DNA of 64,000 nt from Elizabethkingia meningoseptica_A (GCF_045762675.1 NZ_JBJDLK010000001.1:846590-910589); one strand, 5' to 3'; shown: positions 17,050 through 26,264, numbered from the stretch's first letter. Notes: generated from the letters alone by a model not told the origin. Program-made: numbers and translations.

Positions 17050-17240
17050 TTATTTTATCTTTTCAAATACAATAGCGCCCTCCATCCAAATAATGCCGTC
17101 TACCTGTGTACTGTTTTTAATAAGAGGCTGGTGAATTGTATTAAGCTCATCATTTTTGTAAAGCCTGGTATACTTTTTAAATCGGTACTGTCAGCTTTAG
17201 GAGAATCTATTATTATCTTCTTACTATTCTGAGCATCCTC
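17050..17240 (-). pseudogene. Frameshifted C-terminal remnant of a protein gene
   Basis: The minus strand encodes, up to stop 17050-17052, a 46-residue tail starting QYRFKKYTRLYKNDELNTIH and ending ...VDGIIWMEGAIVFEKIK, with a stop just upstream (17191-17193). The -1 related frame continues the coding look upstream as EDAQNSKKIIIDSPKADS (17187-17240) until another stop. No start codon exists in either. This pattern fits a decayed gene with at least one frameshift. Family not recognised. Confidence 0.4.
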
Positions 17241-17560
17241 TTACAAATGAAACTTAAAGTTTAAAACACTTGTAATTAGCCGTTTAAACATTTTGTATAA
17301 GTTTTGTGGGGGCGGAAAATACACTGAATCCCAAGAATTTATCAAACCTTTGCACCAGAAATCACAAGATAGGTATTACAGGTTCCATGCAGCCTGAACC
17401 ATTAACCATTTATTAAAATATTCCATCATTCGTTTGTGTTTGTAAAAACTGTTGACAGTTTTATGCGGGTAATCTTATTCATCAGGATTATCCGCTTTTT
17501 AAACATTTTGTTTTGGTGTCTTTCCAATAGAATTTATGTACAATAAAATAATGTGTTAAG
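17241..17560 (+). promoter_or_regulatory. Leader region of the fimbrillin-like operon with terminator-like hairpin
   Basis: Contains an inverted repeat AACTGTTGACAGTT (17447-17460) and, at 17465-17500, a 10-bp hairpin GCGGGTAATC / GATTATCCGC (one G-U pair) followed by five T residues. A possible promoter TTTG-N19-TATG overlaps the first repeat but its -7 box is poor. The hairpin either ends upstream transcription or attenuates the operon that starts 60 bases later. Confidence 0.4.
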
Positions 17561-17749
17561 ATGAAAAAAGAATCCAATTGTAAAAAGAACTACCTGTCTC
17601 CAAGTTTTGAAATTGTCCGAATTGAAATGGAAGAGGGAATTGCAGGAACATCGGCAACTGTAAATCCAGGAGAAACAGGTAATCCCGACATTCCAAAAGT
17701 TGAAGACTGGGGAAATGGAGGTGACTATGAAGGAACAGGAGAGATTTAA
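17561..17749 (+). CDS. Small fimbrillin-locus partner protein
   Basis: 62 residues: a basic N-terminus MKKESNCKKNYLSPSFEIV, then EMEEGIAGTSATVNPG and an acidic, Gly/Asp-rich tail. This layout (Tyr-x-x-Pro, then Glu-Gly-Ile-Ala-x-x-Ser) is seen in short Bacteroidota proteins next to fimbrillin-like genes. There is no signal peptide. It lies 20 bases upstream of the fimbrillin-like lipoprotein, likely in one transcript. Its role is unknown; the processing or a chaperone-like part in surface fibre assembly is speculation. Confidence 0.7.
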   Translation: MKKESNCKKNYLSPSFEIVRIEMEEGIAGTSATVNPGETGNPDIPKVEDWGNGGDYEGTGEI

Positions 17750-17769
17750 TAATAAATAAAATAAATACT

Positions 17770-19530
17770 ATGAATATTAAAAAAACACATAATATCTTTC
17801 TGCTGTGTAATGTAATATTGCTGTGGGGAATAAGTTCCTGCTCATCCAGAGAAAACAATGAAATTACAGCGGATGAAACCGGTAAAACAGCTGTTTACAT
17901 CAATACCGTTGTTGCAGAAAATGAAAGCATAATAAGTACAGCTAACGCATCTTCCGGAAAAGTGGTAGCACATGTTGTACCGGAAATTATAGCAAGAGAA
18001 AAGATGGTGTATGGTAATATAACCGATGCACTTATAAGCATGGAACAGGCCTCTGTTTCTTTGAAAAACACCACTGCTTCAACTTATAAATCAGTCATAG
18101 CACCAATAAATACCGTTACAATGGAACCGGGAAAATTGTTTATTGTAAAACTGTTTAATGATAACAACGGAATAAGAGGAACAGAGTACGGCACCTATAC
18201 ACTCACAGCAGGACAACCCGGTTCAATTAAAGTTGATTCGGGAAAAAAGTACCATTGGATAGCATATTCAACTAATGAAACAAGCCTTCCGGCAATTGCA
18301 GGAAACATAATCTCTGCGGACAATATGATTAACAAAGATATCCTGTATGATTCAGGAGTGCTTATGAATACTGAAACAGGTAATAATAATTATTTAGAAA
18401 TAGTATTTAGGCACAGAGCATCCCGTTTTCAGGTTCTCGTGAACAGCCAGGGAATGTATATGCCCATGATGTTAACAAAAGGTTCCGGGGAAATATCAAT
18501 AGGACAGGGTACGGGGAATGCTTTCAACAGTCTGTTAAGGACAAGGTCATTTGATATCTCAACAGGGGAGTACACTAATACAGCTCAGCTTGTAAATGAA
18601 GTACCGTTGGCAGATACCAATTTTACAAATGCCCTGAAAACGGTATACATATACAGCTCAGACGAAGTAACAAATATACCAGCTAATACACTTGTTGTGA
18701 AGATCAATAATATTCTGTTCAAAGCTGACCATATGCCTACAGTGTATCCCGGAGAAGGAATCTGGGGATGGACAACACCAGTATATTTTAACATTAACAA
18801 TGATGCTTTTGATATATCACACGGAACAGCCTATAAAATCACTGCAAAATTAATACAAAGCGGTATTAGATTCGGGAATGCTACCTGGTCCAGAGGAATA
18901 TTAACAGATGCACCATCTATTAATACATTAAATAATATATTGAAATACAGGATAGTGCCTTTCAACAAGCTTGAAGCTAATAACGAGCATAATTACTGGA
19001 CATGGAATTCTCTTCTGCCTGCGGGAGATGCCGCTTCGGTTTATAACGAAATAAATGATCCCTGTATGCAGTTATATCCGTATAACATCTGGCGAATGCC
19101 TACGGCAGCTGAAGCGAAAGAACTGGCTGACTTAGCACCTGTGGTATCAGCTCAGGGATTATTGCAGCCATCTGAAAGTGAAGGCTACAAATCATGGTTC
19201 AACATGAATATAACTCCGGATCCTTCTGGGGCACACTTACAATATTTCTATGGACTTAAAATACAATTTTCCGGGTATAAAGATGCATCAGGCAATCTGT
19301 TGGAGAGTAAGTCAGATATCAATAATACGACAATCACTTCAATAACAAATGCAGTAAGCGCAAGATTTTGGACAAAAGAAAGTGCAGGAAGTACTGCCAG
19401 GGCTTTTGTCCGTTATGCAGACATCGCTCCTGCAGGCGGGCAAAATGTATCTGTTACTGTTCCCAACAAAGGAAGCATTGCAAATATGGATAAAAGTTCC
19501 AGACTTAATATCAGATGTGTAAGAAATTAA
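17770..19530 (+). CDS. Fimbrillin-like surface lipoprotein
   Basis: 586 residues with lipoprotein signal ending GISSC (Cys24). The N-terminal half has the fimbrillin-type beta-sandwich layout: TAVYINTVV at the start of the mature protein, then FRHRASRFQVLVNS, a typical strand of Mfa/FimA-like proteins. The C-terminal half (about 390-586) contains PYNIWRMPTAAEAKELADL, ARFWTKESAGSTARAFVRY and a final strand LNIRCVRN, resembling the C-terminal domain seen in other Bacteroidota surface proteins that display a FISUMP-type module. Likely exported and built into a surface fibre or displayed as adhesin. No accessory fimbrial genes follow. Confidence 0.72.
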   Translation: MNIKKTHNIFLLCNVILLWGISSCSSRENNEITADETGKTAVYINTVVAENESIISTANASSGKVVAHVVPEIIAREKMVYGNITDALISMEQASVSLKNTTASTYKSVIAPINTVTMEPGKLFIVKLFNDNNGIRGTEYGTYTLTAGQPGSIKVDSGKKYHWIAYSTNETSLPAIAGNIISADNMINKDILYDSGVLMNTETGNNNYLEIVFRHRASRFQVLVNSQGMYMPMMLTKGSGEISIGQGTGNAFNSLLRTRSFDISTGEYTNTAQLVNEVPLADTNFTNALKTVYIYSSDEVTNIPANTLVVKINNILFKADHMPTVYPGEGIWGWTTPVYFNINNDAFDISHGTAYKITAKLIQSGIRFGNATWSRGILTDAPSINTLNNILKYRIVPFNKLEANNEHNYWTWNSLLPAGDAASVYNEINDPCMQLYPYNIWRMPTAAEAKELADLAPVVSAQGLLQPSESEGYKSWFNMNITPDPSGAHLQYFYGLKIQFSGYKDASGNLLESKSDINNTTITSITNAVSARFWTKESAGSTARAFVRYADIAPAGGQNVSVTVPNKGSIANMDKSSRLNIRCVRN

Positions 19531-19555
19531 AAAGGAGAGGAGTAAACATAAATAT

Positions 19556-19581
19556 AAAAGCAGACTTATAAGTCTGCTTTT
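19556..19581. terminator. Bidirectional terminator
   Basis: Perfect 26-base palindrome with arms AAAAGCAGACTTA / TAAGTCTGCTTTT between the convergent fimbrillin-like and 109-residue genes. Confidence 0.88.
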
Positions 19582-19585
19582 ATAT

Positions 19586-19915
19586 TTAGTCTTCTGCTAA
19601 ATATTTTCTGAGTTTATCAAGGGCCTGTTGAATCTTTTGATTTTCCTCTTCTCTTTCCAGTTTTTTTATTGCATTCTCCAGCATGATCATAGAGTTTGTC
19701 CATTCTGCGGTAGAATTAGAAAAAGTGAAATCGTCAATTATTACCTCGAAGACTACTTTTTCTTCTTCCTCTTTTCCAATTTTATAAAATCTGAAGCTTA
19801 CCTGATCATCTCCGCCGGAAACCCCATTTTCATTGCTTTTTAAGCTATAGTTTTTGGGGTTTGAGTAGATCTTCTTAAAAAGCAGCTTTGCATCCTGTAT
19901 CTTCAAATCGGGCAT
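19586..19915 (-). CDS. Hypothetical protein
   Basis: 109 residues, no signal peptide or membrane helix. The N-terminal half is a beta-rich segment (VSFRFYKIG, KVVFEVIIDDFTFS), the C-terminal half a charged helix (ENAIKKLEREEENQKIQQAL) likely to form a coiled coil. No family recognised. Convergent with the fimbrillin-like operon and followed directly by the shared terminator. The region 19916-20104 upstream contains no clear promoter. Confidence 0.7.
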   Translation of the reverse strand: MPDLKIQDAKLLFKKIYSNPKNYSLKSNENGVSGGDDQVSFRFYKIGKEEEEKVVFEVIIDDFTFSNSTAEWTNSMIMLENAIKKLEREEENQKIQQALDKLRKYLAED

Positions 19916-20104
19916 GTTATAATGTTTGGCAGCTTATAAGGGTAATATTTCCTCATGGAGTGCAGTTATTTAAAATTCAATTATTTGAAACTTCTATTTT
20001 GAAGTAAGGTTCATTACTGATACTCAAAAAAGAAATTCTATGGTAAAATTAAATATTTTTTATTAATTCCAAATAATTGATAACAAAAGTTTATATTTAA
20101 GTAT

Positions 20105-20128
20105 AAAAAGCCGGATACAAAATATCCG
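20105..20128 (-). terminator. Terminator of the AraC-family gene
   Basis: Minus-strand stem CGGATA / TATCCG followed by GCTTTTT, directly after the stop codon. Confidence 0.6.
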
Positions 20129-20131
20129 ATA

Positions 20132-21013
20132 TTACATTTTCCGGTATTGATTCGGTGTACAGCCGGTTCTTCTCTTAAAATAAGTACCAAAAAAAGAAGC
20201 ATTTGGAAAGTTAAACTCTTCAGAAATCTGAAGAATAGTTTGTTTCGTGCATTTCAGGGTTGCTTTAATTCCGGTAATTACCATTTCATCTATAAGATCT
20301 GAAGCATTTTTAGTACTCATTTCCTTTATTACTTTTGAAAAATATTTCGGGGTAATATTCAGTTCATCTGCATAAAACTGAACACTTCTTTGCGTTTTAT
20401 AATGCCGGAAAAGCAATAAGAAGAATTCTTTATAGATGCTTTCAGCTCTGTTTGCTGGCTTCTTCTCATAGGACTTTTTTTCACTGCAAAACTGAACCAG
20501 CAGATAACAGATTGTATAAAGAAGATTTTGAGTGATTTCAGTATGATAGAGTTCCTGCTTATTACAATGGTAAGCCAGAATAGCATATAACTCAGAAAGT
20601 TCTTTAAATTTAATCTCATCCAGATCCATGCTTGGATGCTGTGAAAATAATTCGGCAAGATAACCAATATCCTGCGTTAAGGGCAAATTGGCAACCGCAT
20701 CATAATTGAATAATAAAATATCAACCGCCAGATCATCCGAATATTTCAGTATTTCTACCGTATCATTAGGCGTCAGATTAATAATACTGTTCATTTCAAC
20801 CTCCAGCTCATAAAGATTCACCTTTACTTTTGCGTTTCCTTTACGTACAAGTACCAGTATGATTTCTTCCACAAAATAGAGATTATTGATAACTTCATAG
20901 TATTCCTTAGCTCTTAGAGGATGTCCCGATAAAGCAATCCCTGTTTTATCAGAAATAAGCGCTAAGTTATGTGACAAAGCACCTATTGAAATTTTATTTA
21001 TGAAATTCTGCAT
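20132..21013 (-). CDS. AraC-family transcriptional regulator
   Basis: 293 residues. Residues 1-175 form a cupin-like sensory domain with no identified ligand. The C-terminal two-helix-turn-helix domain starts near residue 195: FYADELNITPKYFSKVIKEM is the first HTH and ISEEFNFPNASFFGTYFKRR the second, followed by GCTPNQYRKM. Divergently oriented to the NADH dehydrogenase gene (145 bases between starts), so it may regulate that gene or itself. Effector unknown. Confidence 0.9.
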   Translation of the reverse strand: MQNFINKISIGALSHNLALISDKTGIALSGHPLRAKEYYEVINNLYFVEEIILVLVRKGNAKVKVNLYELEVEMNSIINLTPNDTVEILKYSDDLAVDILLFNYDAVANLPLTQDIGYLAELFSQHPSMDLDEIKFKELSELYAILAYHCNKQELYHTEITQNLLYTICYLLVQFCSEKKSYEKKPANRAESIYKEFFLLLFRHYKTQRSVQFYADELNITPKYFSKVIKEMSTKNASDLIDEMVITGIKATLKCTKQTILQISEEFNFPNASFFGTYFKRRTGCTPNQYRKM

Positions 21014-21158
21014 AACATGTAATGAAATGCTAAAATACTAAAAAGCGGAAAATTGAACATTTTTAACACGCAACAGAAACCATTTAATTCAAATTTATTC
21101 CGGAAATTTACAATTGTGGTTACATCATGTAGTGGATTTTTAACTTTAAATATTTCAG

Positions 21159-22412
21159 ATGAGAAAGAAAGTTGTTATTATCGGAGGCGGTTTTGCAGGA
21201 TTACAATTTGCAAGGAAACTTAATAATGATAAGGATTTTAAAGTAATGATGGTTGACAAGGAGAATCACCATTCCTTCCAGCCATTGTTTTATCAGGTGG
21301 CATCTGCAAGACTTGATCCCTCCAATATCTCTTTCCCTTTCAGAAAAATTTTCCAGAAATCGAAAAACATACAATTCCGGATGGATGAAGTACTGGAAAT
21401 TCTTCCGGAAGAAAACCGTATTATCTGTGAAAACGGAAGCTTTACCTACGATGAACTCGTTATTGCCACAGGTTGCAAAAGCAATTATTTCGGTAATTCT
21501 GAAATTCAGAAATATACTTTCGGCATGAAGACCACTCAGGAGTCTTTAGAAATTAAAAATAATATCCTGCTTACTTTCGAAAAGATCATGAGGGAACGAA
21601 ACAATACCGATCCCGGAAACTGGAACATTGTTATTGTAGGAAGCGGACCCACGGGAGTTGAACTTGCAGGAGCATTTGCGGAAATGAAAAAGAATATCCT
21701 GCCAAGAGATTATCCGTACATGAATTTTGAAAACCTTAAAATCTACATGGTCAGCGGTACTGAAATGCCTTTAGCCACCATGAGTAAGGAATCTCAGGAA
21801 GCATCACTAAAATACCTTCAGGAACTTGGTGTAACCTGTATGGGTGGAAAATTTGTTGAAAGCTACGACGGGAAAACCATTAAAATGACAACCGGTGAAA
21901 CCATTACAACCAATAATGTAATCTGGGCAGCAGGTGTAACGGGAAACATACTTCCGGGTATAGCGCCTGAAAATACGATAAGAGGACGTTATATTGTAGA
22001 CAGGTTTAACAGGGTAAAAGATTACAAAAATATATATGCAATTGGTGACATTGCATATATGGAAACTCCTCTGTATCCGCATGGCCATCCACAACTTGCC
22101 AATGTAGCGGTTAATCAGGGTAAAAATCTGGGCGACAATCTGAAAAAGCAAAATCCTAAAGACTGGAAAGAATACGAATATAAAGATCTGGGAAGTATGG
22201 CGACTGTTGGAAAACATAAAGCAGTTGTAGATCTTCCGAAGTTCAGTTTTCAGGGATTCTTTGCCTGGTATGTATGGATGTTCCTGCACCTTATGCTTAT
22301 CCTTTCGGTAAGAAACAAGCTGGCAATCTTCATCAATTGGGCATGGAGTTACCTATACAAAGATTCCTCCTTACGTCTGATATTGAGGGATAAAAAAAGG
22401 CTATATGGGTAA
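21159..22412 (+). CDS. ndh: Type II NADH dehydrogenase
   Basis: Membrane-associated flavoprotein that passes electrons from NADH to quinone without pumping protons. 417 residues with two Rossmann folds: FAD-binding VVIIGGGFAGLQFARKL at the N-terminus and the NADH-binding IVIVGSGPTGVELAGAFAEM near residue 155. The third conserved FAD element is IYAIGDIAYM (about 290). Amphipathic C-terminal helices with FFAWYVWMFLHLMLIL attach it to the membrane. A -7-like box TAACTTTA (21141-21148) lies 10 bases before the ATG. Confidence 0.92.
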   Translation: MRKKVVIIGGGFAGLQFARKLNNDKDFKVMMVDKENHHSFQPLFYQVASARLDPSNISFPFRKIFQKSKNIQFRMDEVLEILPEENRIICENGSFTYDELVIATGCKSNYFGNSEIQKYTFGMKTTQESLEIKNNILLTFEKIMRERNNTDPGNWNIVIVGSGPTGVELAGAFAEMKKNILPRDYPYMNFENLKIYMVSGTEMPLATMSKESQEASLKYLQELGVTCMGGKFVESYDGKTIKMTTGETITTNNVIWAAGVTGNILPGIAPENTIRGRYIVDRFNRVKDYKNIYAIGDIAYMETPLYPHGHPQLANVAVNQGKNLGDNLKKQNPKDWKEYEYKDLGSMATVGKHKAVVDLPKFSFQGFFAWYVWMFLHLMLILSVRNKLAIFINWAWSYLYKDSSLRLILRDKKRLYG

Positions 22413-22470
22413 AAACTTTTAGGCGCTTTTCGTTTCTCTAAAGCTGATATTAAAACCAGCCATAAAAATT

Positions 22471-22506
22471 AAAAGCATACATGTATAGAGTAATGTATGC
22501 TTTTTT
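22471..22506 (+). terminator. Terminator after ndh
   Basis: 12-bp stem AAAAGCATACAT / ATGTATGCTTTT with T run. It can also act on the convergent minus-strand gene. Confidence 0.85.
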
Positions 22507-22548
22507 ATAATTTGTTATTAATGATCTTTTACTACTGAAAAAAAACAA

Positions 22549-23643
22549 TTACAAGTTTCGTGAGTCTGTATTATTTTTAATTGCTTTTATAGGTACTGGG
22601 GCCATCGTACCTGGCAAAGGTTTTTCTTCTTTTTCCTCTTTATATTTCATATATCCCTTATACCTGTAAGACTCCTTACTACTGTCGGTACATGATGTGA
22701 AAAATACACTGGAGGGGTTTGCTTCATTCTCGCCAACAGAAGAATTATTTTTTAAATAAGGCTGTAGTGGAGTATACAGGCGCAGATAGCGGTTGTCATT
22801 ATATTGATTCTGACGGAAGTATTCCTCATTATCCGTAGCGTTTTTAATAATGTATTGACCGGATGCTTTATCAAAAGTATACTTCGTAAGATCCGGCTCA
22901 AAAGCCTGATAATGTTTATTAGCATAAACAGATTTTGCTTTGTTTTCTTTCCTCTTGTAATATTGTTCTTTGGCTGCTAATATTTCCTGCCATTCTTTTT
23001 GACGGTCTGCATTGGTTGCTTTTTTTATATAACCTTTATCACTGCCGAAGTTTGATGTTTTCAGAACAAATTCATTATTCTTTTTTTTTATTAAACCGCT
23101 GAAATTTTCATATTCCATTGTAGATCTGTTATATACCAGTACAAAATCATTATATCCTTTATCATTATTGTAATACCATGAATTATTTATTTTATCACTT
23201 CCGGATGCAGAATTAGATAATCTTATTTTTTTTATCTGTTTAGGTAATTCATTTACAAACGGCCCGCTGAAACAATTTGCATTATCATTGAATACCCGGC
23301 TGGCCTTATCACCGTCATATTGTACATACGTTTTGTCACCTCTGTCAAACCCCACATAATCCATTCTCGTTTTGTTGCCTAATGTTTTGTTATAAGTTGC
23401 ATAGACTTCAAACAGTTCCGGTTGATCCGGATGGAAATTTATATAATTATCCTCGAACTTATAACTGCCAAAAACAGCTACTGCATAACCATATAACATA
23501 AAGTGGCCATCATCAAAAAGGCATACGCCATCGTTGCTGCCATACCTTCCTGTATATTCTCTGTAACGGTCATCTTTATTTTGTGCCGTTGTTATATTCA
23601 CAAAGCAGAACGTAATCAGGGCCATAATAAATAGTTTTTTCAT
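22549..23643 (-). CDS. Secreted hypothetical protein
   Basis: 364 residues from the ATG at 23641-23643, which begins a clear signal peptide (MKKLFIMALITFCFVNITTA, cleavage after TTAQ likely). An upstream ATG eight codons earlier would spoil that signal. The mature part is rich in Tyr, Asn, Lys and Asp, with repeated short strand segments such as CLFDDGHFMLYGYAVAVFGS and WYYNNDKGYNDFVLVYNRS. No catalytic motif or known domain recognised. Probably periplasmic or surface-exposed. Convergent with ndh. Confidence 0.75.
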   Translation of the reverse strand: MKKLFIMALITFCFVNITTAQNKDDRYREYTGRYGSNDGVCLFDDGHFMLYGYAVAVFGSYKFEDNYINFHPDQPELFEVYATYNKTLGNKTRMDYVGFDRGDKTYVQYDGDKASRVFNDNANCFSGPFVNELPKQIKKIRLSNSASGSDKINNSWYYNNDKGYNDFVLVYNRSTMEYENFSGLIKKKNNEFVLKTSNFGSDKGYIKKATNADRQKEWQEILAAKEQYYKRKENKAKSVYANKHYQAFEPDLTKYTFDKASGQYIIKNATDNEEYFRQNQYNDNRYLRLYTPLQPYLKNNSSVGENEANPSSVFFTSCTDSSKESYRYKGYMKYKEEKEEKPLPGTMAPVPIKAIKNNTDSRNL

Positions 23644-23844
23644 GTAATGATTTGTTTGTACCTGCAAATATACATTTAAGCCACTATACAGTGATATTTA
23701 GAGTGTTATATTTTGATGATATTATTTTTATAAGGTGAATTAATTTTTCATTTAAAGCTTATTTATAACACATAAACAGAGTTATAAAGACCGTTTGTTT
23801 CGTAAACGCTATATTTTCTGTAATTTTAGGCAGAAATTATACCC

Positions 23845-25689
23845 ATGAAAAATAAAATTACCAGTTTATTACTATTAAGCCTCGGTTTTAGTATCCCCAT
23901 TTCAGCACAGGAGAAAAAAGCAGATGAATCAGCAAAAATGCAATGGTTTCAGGATGCCAAATTAGGTGTATTTATTCACTGGGGAATCTATTCAGTAAAC
24001 GGAATATCCGAGTCCTGGGCATTCTTCAATAATTATATCAACCACGATAATTATATGAAGCAGCTAAACGGGTTTAATGCCTCACGCTATAATCCTGATG
24101 AATGGACTAAATTGATTAAAGAATCCGGAGCACAATATTCCGTTATCACTACAAGACATCACGATGGTATTTCTTTGTGGGATTCGAAGGCTGACAAGGC
24201 TATTACAACTTTTAAAGATGCTGCTGCGAAAGAAAATCTTATCGCTCCTTTTGTTTCAGGATTGAAAAAAGCAGGTTTAAAAACCGGATTGTATTATTCT
24301 CTTCCGGACTGGAGCCATCCGTATTATGATGTGAATACAAGAACAAAAAAGCGCTATGAAATCGCTCAGGATCAAACCCGCTGGAAAAACTATGTAAAGT
24401 ATTATCAAACCCAGCTGAATGAATTATCTGCACAATATAAACCAGATTTAATATGGTTCGACGGCGACTGGGAGCATTCTTCAGCAGAATGGCAGGCACC
24501 GCAGACTTTAGCAAACCTTCGTAAATATAATCCTAATATTATTATCAATTCCCGCCTGAACAATCATGGCGATTATGAAACGCCGGAGCAAGGGATACCC
24601 GTCGTTGCTCCACAGAGTAAATACTGGGAGCTATGTTATACGATGAATGATTCTTGGGGATATCAGCCGTTTGACAGAAATTATAAAACACCTAATATGA
24701 TTGTCAGAACCCTTGCAGACGTTATCAGCATGGGTGGAAATCTTTTAATCGATATAGGTCCTAAGGCCGATGGAAGCATTCCTGCTGAACAGGTTAAAAT
24801 TCTTGAAAATCTGGGTAGGTGGACAAAGAAATATTCCGAAGCTATATATACAACCCGCCAAGGGTTGCCTTTTTCAAATTACAGAGGAAAATCTGCACTG
24901 TCCAAAGACGGTAAAAAACTATTCCTGTATCTGGAAGAAGCTAAAGATTTTACTAAAATTTATGGTTTAAGCACAGCACCTGTATCTGCCCGGATTATAG
25001 GTGATACAAATGCAAAAGTAAATTACACCCAGGATAAAAACGGGAACCTTACTTTAAACTTTACCAGTACTCAATTCGATAAAGATGTTACCGTTGTACA
25101 GCTTAATTTCAATGAGCCCGTGAAGTATACGGATAAAATCAATGATACACCAACGTCATTGCAGGCACAATTGGAAAATTCTAATGCTAAAGACGCTGCT
25201 TATGAAATTGCCAGCCAATTGCATAGAGGTGATAATCTTCTGGCTCAATCCGGAATTACTGCGGACGGAATGGATATGAAAATCAAAACTTCATCTAAAA
25301 CCAACCCGGAAGTTCTCAACTGGATCAGCAAAAATGCAGAAGCTTTATATGAAACAGGAGCTGGTTTACCAAATGGTCATTATTCAGGAATGAGTTCATT
25401 ATCCAAAGATAAACAAACACTTTATCTGTTTGTTGAAGGAACTCCTACCGGACCAATAGCCATAAAAGGATTGAAGAATAATATTTCCAGAATACGGATA
25501 GCGGGAGAAGGTTCTATAATTCCACACCGTATTTATAATAAACTATACTGGAGCGCTGTTCCGGGCATCGTTTATATTGATGTGCCTAAAGAAAGGCTGG
25601 ATAAAAATCTTACTGTTATTGCCGTATTACTGGACAAACCGGTGGAATTATACCGTGAAAAAATTGGTGCAGTAGAAAGTAATTTGTAG
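23845..25689 (+). CDS. Alpha-L-fucosidase, GH29
   Basis: Cleaves alpha-linked L-fucose from glycans, outside the cytoplasm. 614 residues with signal peptide (cleavage near ISAQ). The GH29 barrel has QDAKLGVFIHWGIYSV (about 35-50), TRHHDGISLWDS (substrate site) and the nucleophile Asp in DLIWFDGDWEHSS (about 211). GGNLLIDIGPKADGSIP closes the barrel. The C-terminal part carries two related beta modules of about 95 residues, one opening EAIYTTRQGLPFSNYRGKSA, the other EALYETGAGLPNGHYSGMSS. A TAATTTTA box lies 16 bases before the ATG. No other glycosidase genes adjoin. Confidence 0.93.
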   Translation: MKNKITSLLLLSLGFSIPISAQEKKADESAKMQWFQDAKLGVFIHWGIYSVNGISESWAFFNNYINHDNYMKQLNGFNASRYNPDEWTKLIKESGAQYSVITTRHHDGISLWDSKADKAITTFKDAAAKENLIAPFVSGLKKAGLKTGLYYSLPDWSHPYYDVNTRTKKRYEIAQDQTRWKNYVKYYQTQLNELSAQYKPDLIWFDGDWEHSSAEWQAPQTLANLRKYNPNIIINSRLNNHGDYETPEQGIPVVAPQSKYWELCYTMNDSWGYQPFDRNYKTPNMIVRTLADVISMGGNLLIDIGPKADGSIPAEQVKILENLGRWTKKYSEAIYTTRQGLPFSNYRGKSALSKDGKKLFLYLEEAKDFTKIYGLSTAPVSARIIGDTNAKVNYTQDKNGNLTLNFTSTQFDKDVTVVQLNFNEPVKYTDKINDTPTSLQAQLENSNAKDAAYEIASQLHRGDNLLAQSGITADGMDMKIKTSSKTNPEVLNWISKNAEALYETGAGLPNGHYSGMSSLSKDKQTLYLFVEGTPTGPIAIKGLKNNISRIRIAGEGSIIPHRIYNKLYWSAVPGIVYIDVPKERLDKNLTVIAVLLDKPVELYREKIGAVESNL

Positions 25690-25752
25690 GATTCAGAATC
25701 TTTAAAACTAAATGTCAAGGATATCCAATTTAAAAACAGGACCAGAACTGAT

Positions 25753-25997
25753 ATGAAAAAAGAGGGCCCGCCCTGTTTAAGCACCGAGGACTCAAATCAT
25801 AAACAAAAATCAATAAAGTCACTAACGACTGTGCCTATAGTAACTTTAACAGGATTGTTTTTAGTATCACTTTTCATTAATTTAAAAAAGGATTTACGCC
25901 TTTGTTGGTTATACCAATAGCATTATTATCTGTTGTTAGTATGAACCTGAATAACCTGAAAAGTATTAAGAAAGAAATTGATTCGAGAAATAATTGA
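25753..25997 (+). pseudogene. Small two-helix membrane protein split by a -1 frameshift at A AAA AAG
   Basis: Frame one starts at 25753 and encodes IKSLTTVPIVTLTGLFLVSL, then FINLKK, and stops at 25918-25920. At 25884-25890 the codons TTA AAA AAG form A AAA AAG, the heptamer of known programmed -1 shifts. Reading on in the -1 frame gives GFTPLLVIPIALLSVVSMNL, a second membrane helix, then a charged tail to the stop 25995-25997. The fused product of about 81 residues has a typical helix-turn-helix membrane design. Either an A was lost or gained in the run, or the gene uses frameshifting. A terminator follows 33 bases downstream. The start is uncertain. Confidence 0.5.
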
Positions 25998-26029
25998 TAT
26001 TGTAAGTTTCTCATAATAATGTAGAATAG

Positions 26030-26068
26030 GCCTCATAGATTTGAAAAACTATGAGGCTTAATTTTTTT
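26030..26068 (+). terminator. Terminator after the fucosidase transcript
   Basis: Perfect 9-bp stem GCCTCATAG / CTATGAGGC followed by TTAATTTTTTT. Confidence 0.82.
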
Positions 26069-26256
26069 AAGATTCTGCCTCTTCATGGAATTACTTGGGT
26101 AGTTTTAGAAATTCTGCTTATCTAAATTATTTTGCAACACACCAACAAATTCTCATAAAAGTAACAGTAAGTCTTTTGATAATGAGGTTTTTAATAAAAA
26201 TTAAAGACTTTAAAAATAAATTTCATTCACAATAAAAATAAAAAATAGAAAAATCG

Positions 26257-26264
26257 TAACTTTG
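26257..26264 (+). promoter_or_regulatory. typA promoter -7 box
   Basis: TAACTTTG, perfect TAnnTTTG, 18 bases before the typA ATG; the 5' leader would be only about 12-14 bases. Confidence 0.65.

Noticed and set aside
17556..17858. 100-codon ORF on the minus strand over the small fimbrillin-partner gene
   Set aside because: Low-complexity Leu/Phe antisense frame of a plausible plus-strand gene with family-like sequence.
21807..22289. 160-codon minus-strand ORF
   Set aside because: Shadow of the NADH dehydrogenase reading frame; Cys/Phe/Tyr-rich without domain character.
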